From Puniceicoccaceae bacterium (lineage in GTDB: Bacteria > Verrucomicrobiota > Verrucomicrobiia > Opitutales > Coraliomargaritaceae): 64,000 bases of DNA. The translations under genes were made by a program, and so were the position numbers. Numbering within the stretch: position 1 is the stretch's first letter; each line of letters starts with the position of its first letter. This document shows positions 52,612 through 61,347 of the stretch, piece by piece. The notes under the pieces are model-generated. The model saw only the letters and a program-made list of their open reading frames with translations. It ran no database searches and was not told the origin of the DNA. Location: positions 124,001 through 188,000 of the forward strand of contig CACIKF010000001.1 in the NCBI GenBank assembly GCA_902587165.1, in the 5' to 3' direction.

Positions 52612-54186
52612 CTATTGGGAGCTTCCGAACTCACCAAAGGTGTGCGGCAGATCAGAGACCATTCCTTCCAAGCCCAGCTGCATACGCTCCAACTGCGCAC
52701 GATACTCCGGATTATTAGCCAAGTTCTGCTGCTCATACAAATCCTTATTCAAATCATAGAGCTGATCCGCATCCCAATAGGCTGGATACATCTCCTCGGT
52801 CTGATAGTTATGGTGATCCACCCCTGTCCAAAACACCTCGCCTGGACGCGCCTTCATCTTGGCCTCAATCTCCGACGGCACACGGTTGGCAACATACTTC
52901 CAATCCCGCGTGACAATCGCACGCGAATTGCCCGCTTCGATCAACATATGTGTACGCCAGTCCTTCGGCTCTGGTTGCCCATAAAGCTGCGAGGTAAAAC
53001 TGCGACCATCCTGGACCATATCCGCTGGCGCGCTGCCACCAGCCACTTCGATCAAGCTTGCCGCAATATCCACATTGCCAATCAAACTGTCATTCTCTGC
53101 CCCCGGCTGAATGCGCTGGGGCCACGCCACCATCATGGGCACTTTTGCACCGCCCTCGAAGACACTGTTCTTACCACGGCTGCCGTGATCGCTCGTGAAA
53201 ATAACCATGGTATTTTCACGCAAGCCGAGCGCATCGAGTTGGTCCAAGACCGCGCCCACGTAATCATCCATACGCGTCGCCATTGCATTCTTTTCAGGGA
53301 TACCTGCGGCCTTGGTCCGGCGCAGCACATCCTCCACCGTTGGTAGCACAACAATCGGTTCTTCGACAACACCTGCAGAAGTCACACGTTGATCGTAGGA
53401 CGTCACATCATTATAACTGAAGTAATACTGACCATGTGGAACCGGCAGCGCGCAATAGAGAAAGAAGGGCTGTTCCTGACTCTCTTCGATAAATTTCAAT
53501 GCACCTGCGCATTGCCAATCGAGATTTACGATCGAGTTCCCCCACTCCATGCGATCCACGACATCCCAACCATAGCCATCGCTCAAATAGTCGACCCCAG
53601 CCTCATAATATTCCCGAATGGATTTCTCAAATTTCTTGGTCGTCTCATAAGTCGCATTGGGCTCATGCGCCTTTTTGTTGCGCTTCGGCAGCACCTTATC
53701 CGGCATGTTATGCCACTTCCCGATGATCCCCGTACGATAGCCCAGCTTTTGTAGTTCCTTCGCCAAATTGGTCTCCTCGCGCATAATCGCAGGGCGCCAT
53801 TCCAAGGTCGCATGCGTGCCTACTGGATAGTCCTCTTGCAGCTCGATGCCTCGCGTTGCATAGCGTCCAGTCAATAAGCAATAGCGACTAGAAGTGCACA
53901 CCGTGCCATTTACATAAAAACGGGTAAACAGTAGGCCCTCCTCGGCCAATGAATCGATATGTGGCGTCAGTACTTTTGGCACTCCTGCCTTGCGCCCCTT
54001 GCCGGCCACGCGACGAGCTCCATGCGGCGAAGCCCAAGTCTCGACACGATCCATAGTAATATTTAGCTCATCGGCATCCAAATCATCCGCATAGATAAAT
54101 ACGATATTCGGCTGTAATGCCGCAGATAAAAAACTTCCAGAAACTAGCCATAGTAGTCCCAGCAACATTCCTTTAGTGTTCATCAT
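52612..54186 (-). CDS. sulfatase-like protein with C-T-S-S-R active site
   Basis: 524 residues with a signal peptide (GMLLGLLWLVSGSFLSAA). The maturation site reads C-T-S-S-R (Cys97 to Arg101), followed by YCLLTGRYATRG. Ser stands where Pro or Ala is expected. Other marks are intact: A-D-D-L-D, G-K-W-H-N, S-D-H-G-S and FEGGAKVP. A long insertion (about 45-75, RVETWASPHGARRVAGKGRK) sits between the metal site and the active-site Cys and is unlike the other sulfatases here. It is predicted to be exported. It is the first gene of the three-sulfatase unit and lies 62 bases downstream of the 13-bp palindrome at 54248. Confidence 0.87.
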   Translation of the reverse strand: MMNTKGMLLGLLWLVSGSFLSAALQPNIVFIYADDLDADELNITMDRVETWASPHGARRVAGKGRKAGVPKVLTPHIDSLAEEGLLFTRFYVNGTVCTSSRYCLLTGRYATRGIELQEDYPVGTHATLEWRPAIMREETNLAKELQKLGYRTGIIGKWHNMPDKVLPKRNKKAHEPNATYETTKKFEKSIREYYEAGVDYLSDGYGWDVVDRMEWGNSIVNLDWQCAGALKFIEESQEQPFFLYCALPVPHGQYYFSYNDVTSYDQRVTSAGVVEEPIVVLPTVEDVLRRTKAAGIPEKNAMATRMDDYVGAVLDQLDALGLRENTMVIFTSDHGSRGKNSVFEGGAKVPMMVAWPQRIQPGAENDSLIGNVDIAASLIEVAGGSAPADMVQDGRSFTSQLYGQPEPKDWRTHMLIEAGNSRAIVTRDWKYVANRVPSEIEAKMKARPGEVFWTGVDHHNYQTEEMYPAYWDADQLYDLNKDLYEQQNLANNPEYRAQLERMQLGLEGMVSDLPHTFGEFGSSQ

Positions 54187-54247
54187 TCTCGAGGAGTAGC
54201 TATCAAAAAGTAGAATGTGAGCACAATGAATATACCGACTAAAGAGT

Positions 54248-54274
54248 CAATTTAAATGTTAAACATTTAAATTG
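54248..54274. promoter_or_regulatory. candidate operator, palindrome 2
   Basis: A perfect 13-bp inverted repeat, CAATTTAAATGTT-A-AACATTTAAATTG, with a 1-base centre. It lies 62 bases before the start at 54186. Its core (AATGTT, one base, AACATT) is the same as at 49438. The surrounding 54187-54408 region also has a small GGCC-ATGT-GGCC hairpin near 54358 and no recognisable gene. Confidence 0.6.
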
Positions 54275-54408
54275 GGCGGGCCAATCACTGCACTAGAGTC
54301 AATACACCTGAAGCAGAACCGTCACACTGATCTTGGTCAGGTAGATCCCTGCTAATGGGCCACATGGCCGCTCGCTAGCAAGCTTAACGTAAGCACCTGC
54401 GCGGAGGC

Positions 54409-56328
54409 TTATTGAATCCTGTAGCTCCCGGGCTTGGCCGTGAAACGAAGCGGCGAAGTGCCGAGCAAGTCAATCGGACGAAACTCGGCACCTTCGATGC
54501 GATAGACCTTTGGACTAATCGGTAAATTTGGGGCGGCAATGGTCATGACGTGCTCCACGTCAGTGATATAGCGATTCGACACTTGCTTCTGATATTTCCT
54601 AGCGATCGCATAGTAATCCTGCGGACTCGCATAGGGCAGGTCATCACTCACAGGGGCTTCACCATTCGCATCCAGCATCTTACCTCCAGTCACCGGCGAA
54701 CGAAGCCATTCGCAATCTGGCAGAATCTCTACCCATACTTCACCAGACGGCTTGAAATCCACAAAATAAAGCCCCGTGCCATCATACTTAACTAATGGCG
54801 AATCGCCCACCCCTCTTATGAGCTCAAAGCCACGAGCCAAGCGTTTTGGCGTCAGCAACTGCTCGACATAGCGCGGCGGCATATCACCCGAATAGACCAA
54901 TGTTGTATCATCCGCATACGCGGAGATTTGCTCCTTAAAATCCAATGCGACGTTTCGAGAATAATCCTCATCCCGCCCACTGGTCGTATAAGGATCATAG
55001 AGCGAGGTCTTGCGAAAGACTTCCCCCGCCGCAATAAAGGAAGCTGATTTCCCCGGCGTGGATTTCAGATTCAACAAGTGTTGCGCTGCAATGTAATTGG
55101 ACAGCTTCGGCAGGATGTAGGTCCACATCGTTGCAATCTGAGCTCCTTGCGCGCGAAAGTATTTCGCCATCGCGGGATACATGTAGGAACTCATATTGGC
55201 ATGCGTCTCCCACTCATAAACATAATGGGCCTTATTGCGAAACGCAGCTTCGTTCGCCCAGCCCTGCAAATCGCGCTGCTCATAGGCATCCTGCAAATAC
55301 GGTAACGAATTGTGCTCCATGCCCAACTTGCGCAGATCCTTTTGAGCATCACGCACATAATTATACACCGTACCTTGAGTCGGATAAGTTGAAAAACACA
55401 CCGCAGGCACCTTCGATGCAAGCGAAGCAAGCCACTCGGCATCACCTCCATTATGGCGTATCGCCATCGACCACTTATGCGACCAAGCGACAGGTGCCCG
55501 ACACCCCAGTCGCTCGAGGAAATCACACATCTGATTGATATATTCTAGCGTATATTCCTTGCGCCAAAGCTGGAAATTTTCAGCCGTATCCGACAGCGCC
55601 ATGGTCTTTAACCAATGTATATAGTATTGATGAAACGGCTCCTCCGGATCATCCACATTCGGCGTATGCGGCTCATTGACTAATTCCGCGATACAAAATG
55701 CGGGATCATCAATCATTCGTATTCCATCATAGCGATTCTCATGCGTCAGCAGGTTGCCAATATAAACCTGTGAACGCTGGATAAAATCAGGATCGAGCAG
55801 CCAACTATAATAATCGATCTTCCTGCCACCATCTGGATGCTCCATCAAAGTCCCGGCCACATTCTTATCATTGGCTCCGAGCTCGTTGATAAACGCGAAA
55901 TAGTAATAAATCCGGCGCTGCCGACACTGCGCCATCAAATAATCCAGCGTGTGCAAATTTGGTGTATCGCGCAGCGAGCCATCAAAATTGGCCAACTCAT
56001 GCGGTGACAAAGTCACCCGAATCACATCGCACCCAAGCCGCTGAATTTCATCCAAGCCCGCGTCAACAAGATTAAAATAACTCGCCGGATTGAAGCTGCC
56101 CCGCGGGATCAAACCAGCCTTCACAAATCGATCATACTCCCACCCAACCGAAGGTTGGAAATTTACTCCCCATAAAATGACCTCGCTGCCGTCTGGATAC
56201 ACATAACGCCCGTCTTTGACCGAGATACGCTGCTGCGCATCCGAAGCTGCAAATATGCGAACGGAAAGCAGCGCGAGCCAGAGAAGGATGAATGGTAAGC
56301 GTTTCTGTATCATCAGTCGCATCGGCAT
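54409..56328 (-). CDS. exported GH5-like (clan GH-A) glycosidase, paralogue 3
   Basis: 639 residues with a signal peptide (LPFILLWLALLSVRIFAA). The barrel opens VILWGVNFQPSVGWEY (about 44-59). The acid/base is in A-E-L-V-N-E-P-H-T-P and the nucleophile in YVYEWET. The MYPAMAKYFRAQGAQIATMW block is shared with paralogues 1 and 2 (44475, 47653). A C-terminal beta domain ends the protein. It is the first gene of the - strand accessory block, 68 bases from the tRNA-Pro gene. Its specificity is unknown; the conserved [VY]YE(Y/F/W)ET motif marks the three as one subfamily. Confidence 0.76.
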   Translation of the reverse strand: MPMRLMIQKRLPFILLWLALLSVRIFAASDAQQRISVKDGRYVYPDGSEVILWGVNFQPSVGWEYDRFVKAGLIPRGSFNPASYFNLVDAGLDEIQRLGCDVIRVTLSPHELANFDGSLRDTPNLHTLDYLMAQCRQRRIYYYFAFINELGANDKNVAGTLMEHPDGGRKIDYYSWLLDPDFIQRSQVYIGNLLTHENRYDGIRMIDDPAFCIAELVNEPHTPNVDDPEEPFHQYYIHWLKTMALSDTAENFQLWRKEYTLEYINQMCDFLERLGCRAPVAWSHKWSMAIRHNGGDAEWLASLASKVPAVCFSTYPTQGTVYNYVRDAQKDLRKLGMEHNSLPYLQDAYEQRDLQGWANEAAFRNKAHYVYEWETHANMSSYMYPAMAKYFRAQGAQIATMWTYILPKLSNYIAAQHLLNLKSTPGKSASFIAAGEVFRKTSLYDPYTTSGRDEDYSRNVALDFKEQISAYADDTTLVYSGDMPPRYVEQLLTPKRLARGFELIRGVGDSPLVKYDGTGLYFVDFKPSGEVWVEILPDCEWLRSPVTGGKMLDANGEAPVSDDLPYASPQDYYAIARKYQKQVSNRYITDVEHVMTIAAPNLPISPKVYRIEGAEFRPIDLLGTSPLRFTAKPGSYRIQ

Positions 56329-56395
56329 ATCTTAAATTCGCTGCACATCTGCCCAAGCATGAATGAGGGCGATATTCGCAGATTATTCATTTTGG

Positions 56396-56470
56396 TCGGG
56401 GCAGAGGGATTCGAACCCCCGACCCCCTGCTCCCAAAGCAGGTGCGCTAGCCAGACTGCGCTATGCCCCG
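56396..56470 (-). tRNA. tRNA-Pro (anticodon TGG)
   Basis: 75 bases on the - strand fold into a complete cloverleaf. The acceptor arms are CGGGGCA and TGCCCCG with discriminator A. The anticodon stem is CCTGC/GCAGG with loop TTTGGGA, giving anticodon TGG (Pro). The T arm contains GGTTCGAAT. The 3' end faces the accessory block at lower coordinates. CCA is not encoded (the next bases do not match). Confidence 0.95.
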
Positions 56471-56608
56471 ATACCAATTGAAGATCGGAAGCACATCCAA
56501 TTTAGCCCCTCTGTCAATCTACATTTTACCAATAAAGTGCGCCACTTACAGGCACTCCCACAAGCTGGAGTCTCTGATGTCTCTGCACTTCTACCCGAAA
56601 CAACAAGC

Positions 56609-56634
56609 TAGGGTATCTCTGCGCTAATACCCTA
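56609..56634. terminator. possible terminator stem overlapping the glcD stop
   Basis: TAGGGTAT and ATACCCTA form a perfect 8-bp stem with a 10-base loop, overlapping the stop codon of the oxidase gene. There is little T run on the - strand, so this is a weak terminator candidate. Confidence 0.3.
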
Positions 56635-58089
56635 TCGGTGATCCCAAGGAAGTTGCACGTCGACTAATTCATGATCCCAGACTTCAAATGGTTCAAAGAT
56701 TTTACCAGGGTTCAATATGCCGAGTGGATCGAGGGCTTTTTTGACAGAGTGCATCGCGGCGATCTCTGCTTGGCTATGCTGCATCCCCATGAAGGGAGCT
56801 TTGGCCAAACCGATGCCGTGTTCACCAGTAATAACGCCACCCAGATCAATAACTTTTTGCATCAGCTTATGAATGCCCGCTTTGGCTTTTTTTGCGTCGG
56901 CTTTGTTTGCGCGGTTATACATGATATGCACGTGGAGATTACCATCCCCAGCGTGGCCAAAGGTGGGCGTGGCGAGGCCGATCTCTTTTTTGAGCGCTAT
57001 TGTGTAGCGAATCAATGCGGTCTGCTTATTAAGCGGCACGACGACATCTTCATTGAGCTTCGTATCCGCAAGCGAAAACATCGACTGTGAGCAGGTCCGG
57101 CGGACTTGCCATAATTTTTCAGCTTGCGCCTCAGTGCGGGCTTCGCGTTGGGAAGCGGCAAGGCCTGTCATGTAGTCGAGCAGACGCTTACGCTGCTGGC
57201 GGACCTCGGCAAAACACCCGTCGAGCTCGATTAGGAGGATCGAGCTGCGAGGCTGGCCTTCGAAAATCGCTTGGCCTGTGAATTTTTCCGCACAGCTCAC
57301 AGACTGGCGATCAAGAAACTCTAATATGGAGGGGCTCACGCCGACTTTGAAAAGTCCGACCACGGCCTTAAGCGCGGCAGCTTCGCTTTTGAAAGCGAAC
57401 ATGCCTGTCCAGCGTTTTTCTGGCTTGGGAATGAGCTTGAGATTGGCCGAAGTGATGACACCGAGTGTGCCCTCGGATCCGATCAAAAGGTCGCGAAGAT
57501 TGAGGCCTGATACGTACTTCTTAATGGGCAGTCCTAATTTAAATGGGCTGCCATCCGCCAGGAAGCCGTTCAGGCCTAAGACATAGTCGCGGGTGACGCC
57601 GTATTTGACACAGCGCATACCTCCTGCGTTACAAGCGATGTTACCCCCGAGCGTAGAATAGCTTTTAGAGGAAGGGTCAGGCGGATAAAAGAGGCCGAGC
57701 GCTTCAGCTTGTTCTTGAAGATTAGCCGTAACAGCGCCAGCGCCAACCTTGGCGATGCGTGCGACAGGATCAATTTCGATCTGATTGAGCGCAGAGAGGT
57801 CGAGCACCCAGCCGCCTTGAATCGGGACAGCAGAGCCCGTGGCGGAAGAGCCCGCACCTCGCGTGGTGACTGGGACGCCATACTTGCTAGCAATCTTGAG
57901 CACGACTCCTACGTCAGCGGGGTCTTTAATCGCAATGACAGCACGTGGCAGCGACGAAAGCCTCAGATTATCTAAAGAAGCACGAAAACAGCTAGCATCA
58001 TCCTCTAATACAGAGTCCGCCAAATGCTTGCGCAGCTGTCTCATAGCATTGGCTGCCTTGTTTATCTTCTTCTGCATCTTAGATTTCAT
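56632..58089 (-). CDS. glcD: FAD-linked oxidase, glycolate oxidase GlcD-like
   Basis: 485 residues, no signal peptide. The N-terminal half is a PCMH-type FAD-binding domain: VPVTTRGAGSSATGSAVPIQ, ARIAKVGAGAVTANL and LGGNIACNAGGMRCVKYGV. The C-terminal half is the FAD-oxidase C domain, with FGHAGDGNLHVHIM and GEHGIGLAK near the end. It oxidises glycolate or D-lactate, feeding electrons to the respiratory chain; D-lactate dehydrogenase is the alternative. It lies outside the sulfatase block and is divergent from ychF, with about 217 bases of shared upstream sequence. Confidence 0.88.
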   Translation of the reverse strand: MKSKMQKKINKAANAMRQLRKHLADSVLEDDASCFRASLDNLRLSSLPRAVIAIKDPADVGVVLKIASKYGVPVTTRGAGSSATGSAVPIQGGWVLDLSALNQIEIDPVARIAKVGAGAVTANLQEQAEALGLFYPPDPSSKSYSTLGGNIACNAGGMRCVKYGVTRDYVLGLNGFLADGSPFKLGLPIKKYVSGLNLRDLLIGSEGTLGVITSANLKLIPKPEKRWTGMFAFKSEAAALKAVVGLFKVGVSPSILEFLDRQSVSCAEKFTGQAIFEGQPRSSILLIELDGCFAEVRQQRKRLLDYMTGLAASQREARTEAQAEKLWQVRRTCSQSMFSLADTKLNEDVVVPLNKQTALIRYTIALKKEIGLATPTFGHAGDGNLHVHIMYNRANKADAKKAKAGIHKLMQKVIDLGGVITGEHGIGLAKAPFMGMQHSQAEIAAMHSVKKALDPLGILNPGKIFEPFEVWDHELVDVQLPWDHR

Positions 58090-58306
58090 TCACTGCACCA
58101 TAGATTTATACTCGTGATAGAAAAGAAAAAGCCACTCGATCTTAAAATCGCAATTCTATGAATTGTTTTAGTTAGTATTTTCTACGGCAAGGACTCCGCA
58201 AGACTCTCAGCCATGGCACTCGCCCGCAGATCGAGTGGCCAAGCCTCATTTCGCTATTTCCATTTTTCATTGCACTGTGGGGCTAGGAAGGCATCTTTTC
58301 GCGACT

Positions 58307-59410
58307 ATGCTTCAAGCTGGTATTGTAGGTCTCCCCAATGTGGGCAAAAGTACACTTTTCAACGCTCTCACGCGTACACGCAAGGCGGAGTCAGCAAACT
58401 ATCCGTTTTGTACGATCGATCCCAACGTGGGCGTCGTCCAAGTGCCGGACGCTCGATTGGAACCTCTGCGAGAGATCGCAAAGACGGACAAGGTCATCCC
58501 TGCAGCCATCGAATTTGTAGATATCGCGGGCCTCGTTGAAGGCGCGAGTAAGGGCGAAGGACTCGGCAACAAGTTCCTCGCCAACATTCGCGAGGTAGAT
58601 GCCATCGTGCACGTAGTGCGCTGCTTCGATAATGACGATATCATCCACAGCATGGGCTCAATCGACCCGATCCGCGACATCGATGTGATTAACACCGAAC
58701 TCATTCTCTCCGACATCAGCTCGCTGGAGAGCCAGCAGGAAAAACTAGTCAAAAAGGCCCGCGGCGGCGACAAAGAGGCTGCTGAGAATTTGGCGCTTAT
58801 TGAACGTTTATTGCCTCACCTCAACGCGACGAAGCCCGCCATCACACTCGACATGAACGAGGACGAGCACACCGTGCTCAAGCGCCTTTGTTTGCTCTCC
58901 GCTAAGCGCGTACTCTATGCCTGCAATGTCGCAGAAAGCAATCTGGCTGACACTTCTGGCAATCAATACGTCGCCCTCGTCGAAAAGTTTGCCGAAGAAC
59001 ACCACGGCGCAGGCACCTGCATCGTTTCCGCAGCCGTCGAGGCCGAACTGATTGATTTCGATGGTGAAGAAGCGGCCGAATATCTGGAGTCCCTTGGGGT
59101 CAAAGACTCCGGCGTCTCGCTCCTCATCCGAGCGACTTATGACCTACTCGGTCTGGCCTCCTATTTTACTGCAGGCGTCCAAGAAGTGCGCGCTTGGACA
59201 TTTAAAAGTGGCATGAAAGCACCGCAGTGCGCAGGCGTCATTCATACCGACTTTGAGCATGGCTTTATCAAAGCAGAAGTAGTCGCCTACGATGATTTGA
59301 TTGCTGCCGGTAACGTGGCCAAAGCACGCGATGCGGGTAAATACCGCCTCGAAGGTAAGGAATACGAGTTTAAAGACGGCGACGTCGCCCTCTTCCGCTT
59401 CGCTAACTAA
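58307..59410 (+). CDS. ychF: Obg-like GTP/ATPase YchF
   Basis: 367 residues from the ATG at 58307, which gives the standard family start [16 protein letters not shown]; an ATG at 58235 adds 24 residues that the family lacks. Walker A is GLPNVGKS, then [20 protein letters not shown] (G3), and the C-terminus is a TGS domain ([25 protein letters not shown] at the end). The N-K-x-D motif is replaced, as in YchF, which prefers ATP. The protein is a ribosome-associated stress regulator. Length fits Escherichia coli YchF (363). Confidence 0.95.
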   Translation: MLQAGIVGLPNVGKSTLFNALTRTRKAESANYPFCTIDPNVGVVQVPDARLEPLREIAKTDKVIPAAIEFVDIAGLVEGASKGEGLGNKFLANIREVDAIVHVVRCFDNDDIIHSMGSIDPIRDIDVINTELILSDISSLESQQEKLVKKARGGDKEAAENLALIERLLPHLNATKPAITLDMNEDEHTVLKRLCLLSAKRVLYACNVAESNLADTSGNQYVALVEKFAEEHHGAGTCIVSAAVEAELIDFDGEEAAEYLESLGVKDSGVSLLIRATYDLLGLASYFTAGVQEVRAWTFKSGMKAPQCAGVIHTDFEHGFIKAEVVAYDDLIAAGNVAKARDAGKYRLEGKEYEFKDGDVALFRFAN

Positions 59411-59484
59411 TCGGCTTCATAAGTTGCAGGAATACAAAAACTAGATCGATTGACCTTTTTTGTTAACAGAGCCCACTGATATTT

Positions 59485-60168
59485 ATGCGGCAGACTGCGC
59501 ACACCACCAAATCCACCCGATCTGCGACCGCTCTCAAGCACCGCCTGCGAATTTGCTGCTTGAGTGTATTTTGTCTGCTTGGATTTGTCGCTTGCGAACA
59601 AGCTGAGCCCACCAGTTATCTCATCCCAAAGGAAGATCGCAGCCTTACGATGCCAGCACCCGCGGCTGATTCTGCCAAAACAAAAGCTTCCGCGCCCACC
59701 AATGGTTCTATGCGCATTCTCCCTGGCATGCAAGCGGCCGCCGACGAAGCTGGCGGGGTCACCTATACGGTGCCCGAAGGATGGGAAGATCTCCCTGCAA
59801 GCGGCATCCGTAAGGCGAATCTGAAGGTAAGCGATGAAAACGGCAATGCCGAACTGACCGTTCTCGTCTTCCCAGGAGACGTGGGCGGACGCCTTGCCAA
59901 CATAAATCGCTGGCGAGGACAAGTTGGGCTCGATAATGCCACAACCGACGACCTATCTAAGTTCACCGAAACTTATTCGATCTCGCAACATCCCGGTCTC
60001 TATGTGCGCCTCGAAGGAGGGGCTCAAAGCATCCTCGGTGGCCTGCTCCCTTTTCACGGCAGTACTTGGTTTTTCAAGTTCCTCGGTAGTAGCGGCACTG
60101 TGCTGGGCAACGAAGGCAAAATGAAAGCCTTCCTTGATTCCGTGCAACTAGAGGACAGTCATCACTAA
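59485..60168 (+). CDS. putative lipoprotein next to cytochrome c biogenesis genes
   Basis: 227 residues. After a basic start, the hydrophobic stretch CCLSVFCLLGFVAC ends in a lipobox (Cys37), so it is predicted to be lipid anchored. The central domain has VTYTVPEGWEDLPASGIRKA and ELTVLVFPGDVGG; the end has STWFFKFLGSSGTVL. I do not recognise the family. It ends 3 bases before resB and is probably in the same transcript, so a role linked to cytochrome c maturation or respiration is likely but unproved. Confidence 0.7.
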   Translation: MRQTAHTTKSTRSATALKHRLRICCLSVFCLLGFVACEQAEPTSYLIPKEDRSLTMPAPAADSAKTKASAPTNGSMRILPGMQAAADEAGGVTYTVPEGWEDLPASGIRKANLKVSDENGNAELTVLVFPGDVGGRLANINRWRGQVGLDNATTDDLSKFTETYSISQHPGLYVRLEGGAQSILGGLLPFHGSTWFFKFLGSSGTVLGNEGKMKAFLDSVQLEDSHH

Positions 60169-60171
60169 TCG

Positions 60172-61347
60172 ATGAAGTCTCTCTTCCAGTTTTTCAGTTC
60201 GCTCAAACTGACGGTGGTATTACTCAGTCTCTCGCTAATACTCATATTTTTTGGCACACTCGATCAAGTTCAATATGGGATTTGGCACACGCAAGAACTC
60301 TACTTCGAGAGTTTTTTGGTAGTATGGACATTTCCTGAGCATGCTCCGCTTGGTCAACATCTACACTGGATTCGTATCCCAATGCCAGGTGGCTATCTGC
60401 TGGGAGGCATGTTGTTAATCAATCTGCTCGCCGCTCATTTTAACCGCTTTAAGTTATCTTGGGCGAAGTGCGGTATCTTCCTCATTCACTCCGGCCTCAT
60501 CTTGCTGCTCATCAGTGAGCTGATGACGGATATTCTCGCTGTCGAAAGCCAAATGCCTGTCGATGAAGGAGGCACCAGCAATTACTCTCAAGGTTTTCGC
60601 GAGAACGAGCTTGTCTTTATCGACCGTAGTCACCCAGAGCACGACAGCGTCCACGCCATTCCCGCGAGCTTGCTCAAACCTGGCAAGCGTATCAACGTTC
60701 CGAATACGCCGCTGAGCATTCGCACAGTTCGCTATCACGGTAATGCGGAAATCGGACGAGCGACCAGCGGTTCGCCCGCCGAGTCGATCGCTACGCGCGG
60801 CGCAGCAGTGCGTATGGGCATCATTGTAAATCCAAAGCCGGAGACTTACTCCGAAGACGAGATCAATACTGTCACCGCGTTTGTTGAAGTAATCAAAGGC
60901 GAGGACTCGCTCGGCACATGGCTCGTCTCAAACGTGATGGACGAACGATTCCCCCCGCAAATGGTGGACGCTGGGGACCGCTCCTTCGAGATCGCCCTAC
61001 GTTTCACTCGCCATTACTACCCCTTCGAGATAGAGCTGATCGACTTTAAGCACGAAAAGTATCCAGGCACTGAAGTGCCCTTCAACTTCTCCAGCGAAGT
61101 CAAAGTTACCCATCAAGATAGCACCAAAAATCAAAAGGCGCTGATCTACATGAACCACCCACTCCGCTACGAAGGGCTCACCTTTTTTCAAGCTTCCTTT
61201 GCCAATCAGGACAAAACCTCCATCTTCCAAGTCGTGCGTAACCCAGGTTGGCTACTCCCCTACCTGAGTGTGCTCCTGATGGGGCTCGGCATGTGCGCCC
61301 AATTCGGCATGCACTTCTTTAAATTCCTTGGGAAACAGCGTAGATGA
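60172..61347 (+). CDS. resB: cytochrome c biogenesis protein ResB
   Basis: 391 residues. The N-terminus has a transmembrane helix (LKLTVVLLSLSLILIFFGTL) and further helices near 80-120, followed by a large periplasmic domain and a last helix near the C-terminus (LLPYLSVLLMGLGM). ResB hallmarks include LIHSGLILLLISEL and NHPLRYEGLTFFQASF. With CcsA it forms system II, which delivers haem to apocytochromes c. Its TGA overlaps the ATG of ccsA (bases 61344-61347), so the two are translationally coupled. Confidence 0.92.
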   Translation: MKSLFQFFSSLKLTVVLLSLSLILIFFGTLDQVQYGIWHTQELYFESFLVVWTFPEHAPLGQHLHWIRIPMPGGYLLGGMLLINLLAAHFNRFKLSWAKCGIFLIHSGLILLLISELMTDILAVESQMPVDEGGTSNYSQGFRENELVFIDRSHPEHDSVHAIPASLLKPGKRINVPNTPLSIRTVRYHGNAEIGRATSGSPAESIATRGAAVRMGIIVNPKPETYSEDEINTVTAFVEVIKGEDSLGTWLVSNVMDERFPPQMVDAGDRSFEIALRFTRHYYPFEIELIDFKHEKYPGTEVPFNFSSEVKVTHQDSTKNQKALIYMNHPLRYEGLTFFQASFANQDKTSIFQVVRNPGWLLPYLSVLLMGLGMCAQFGMHFFKFLGKQRR

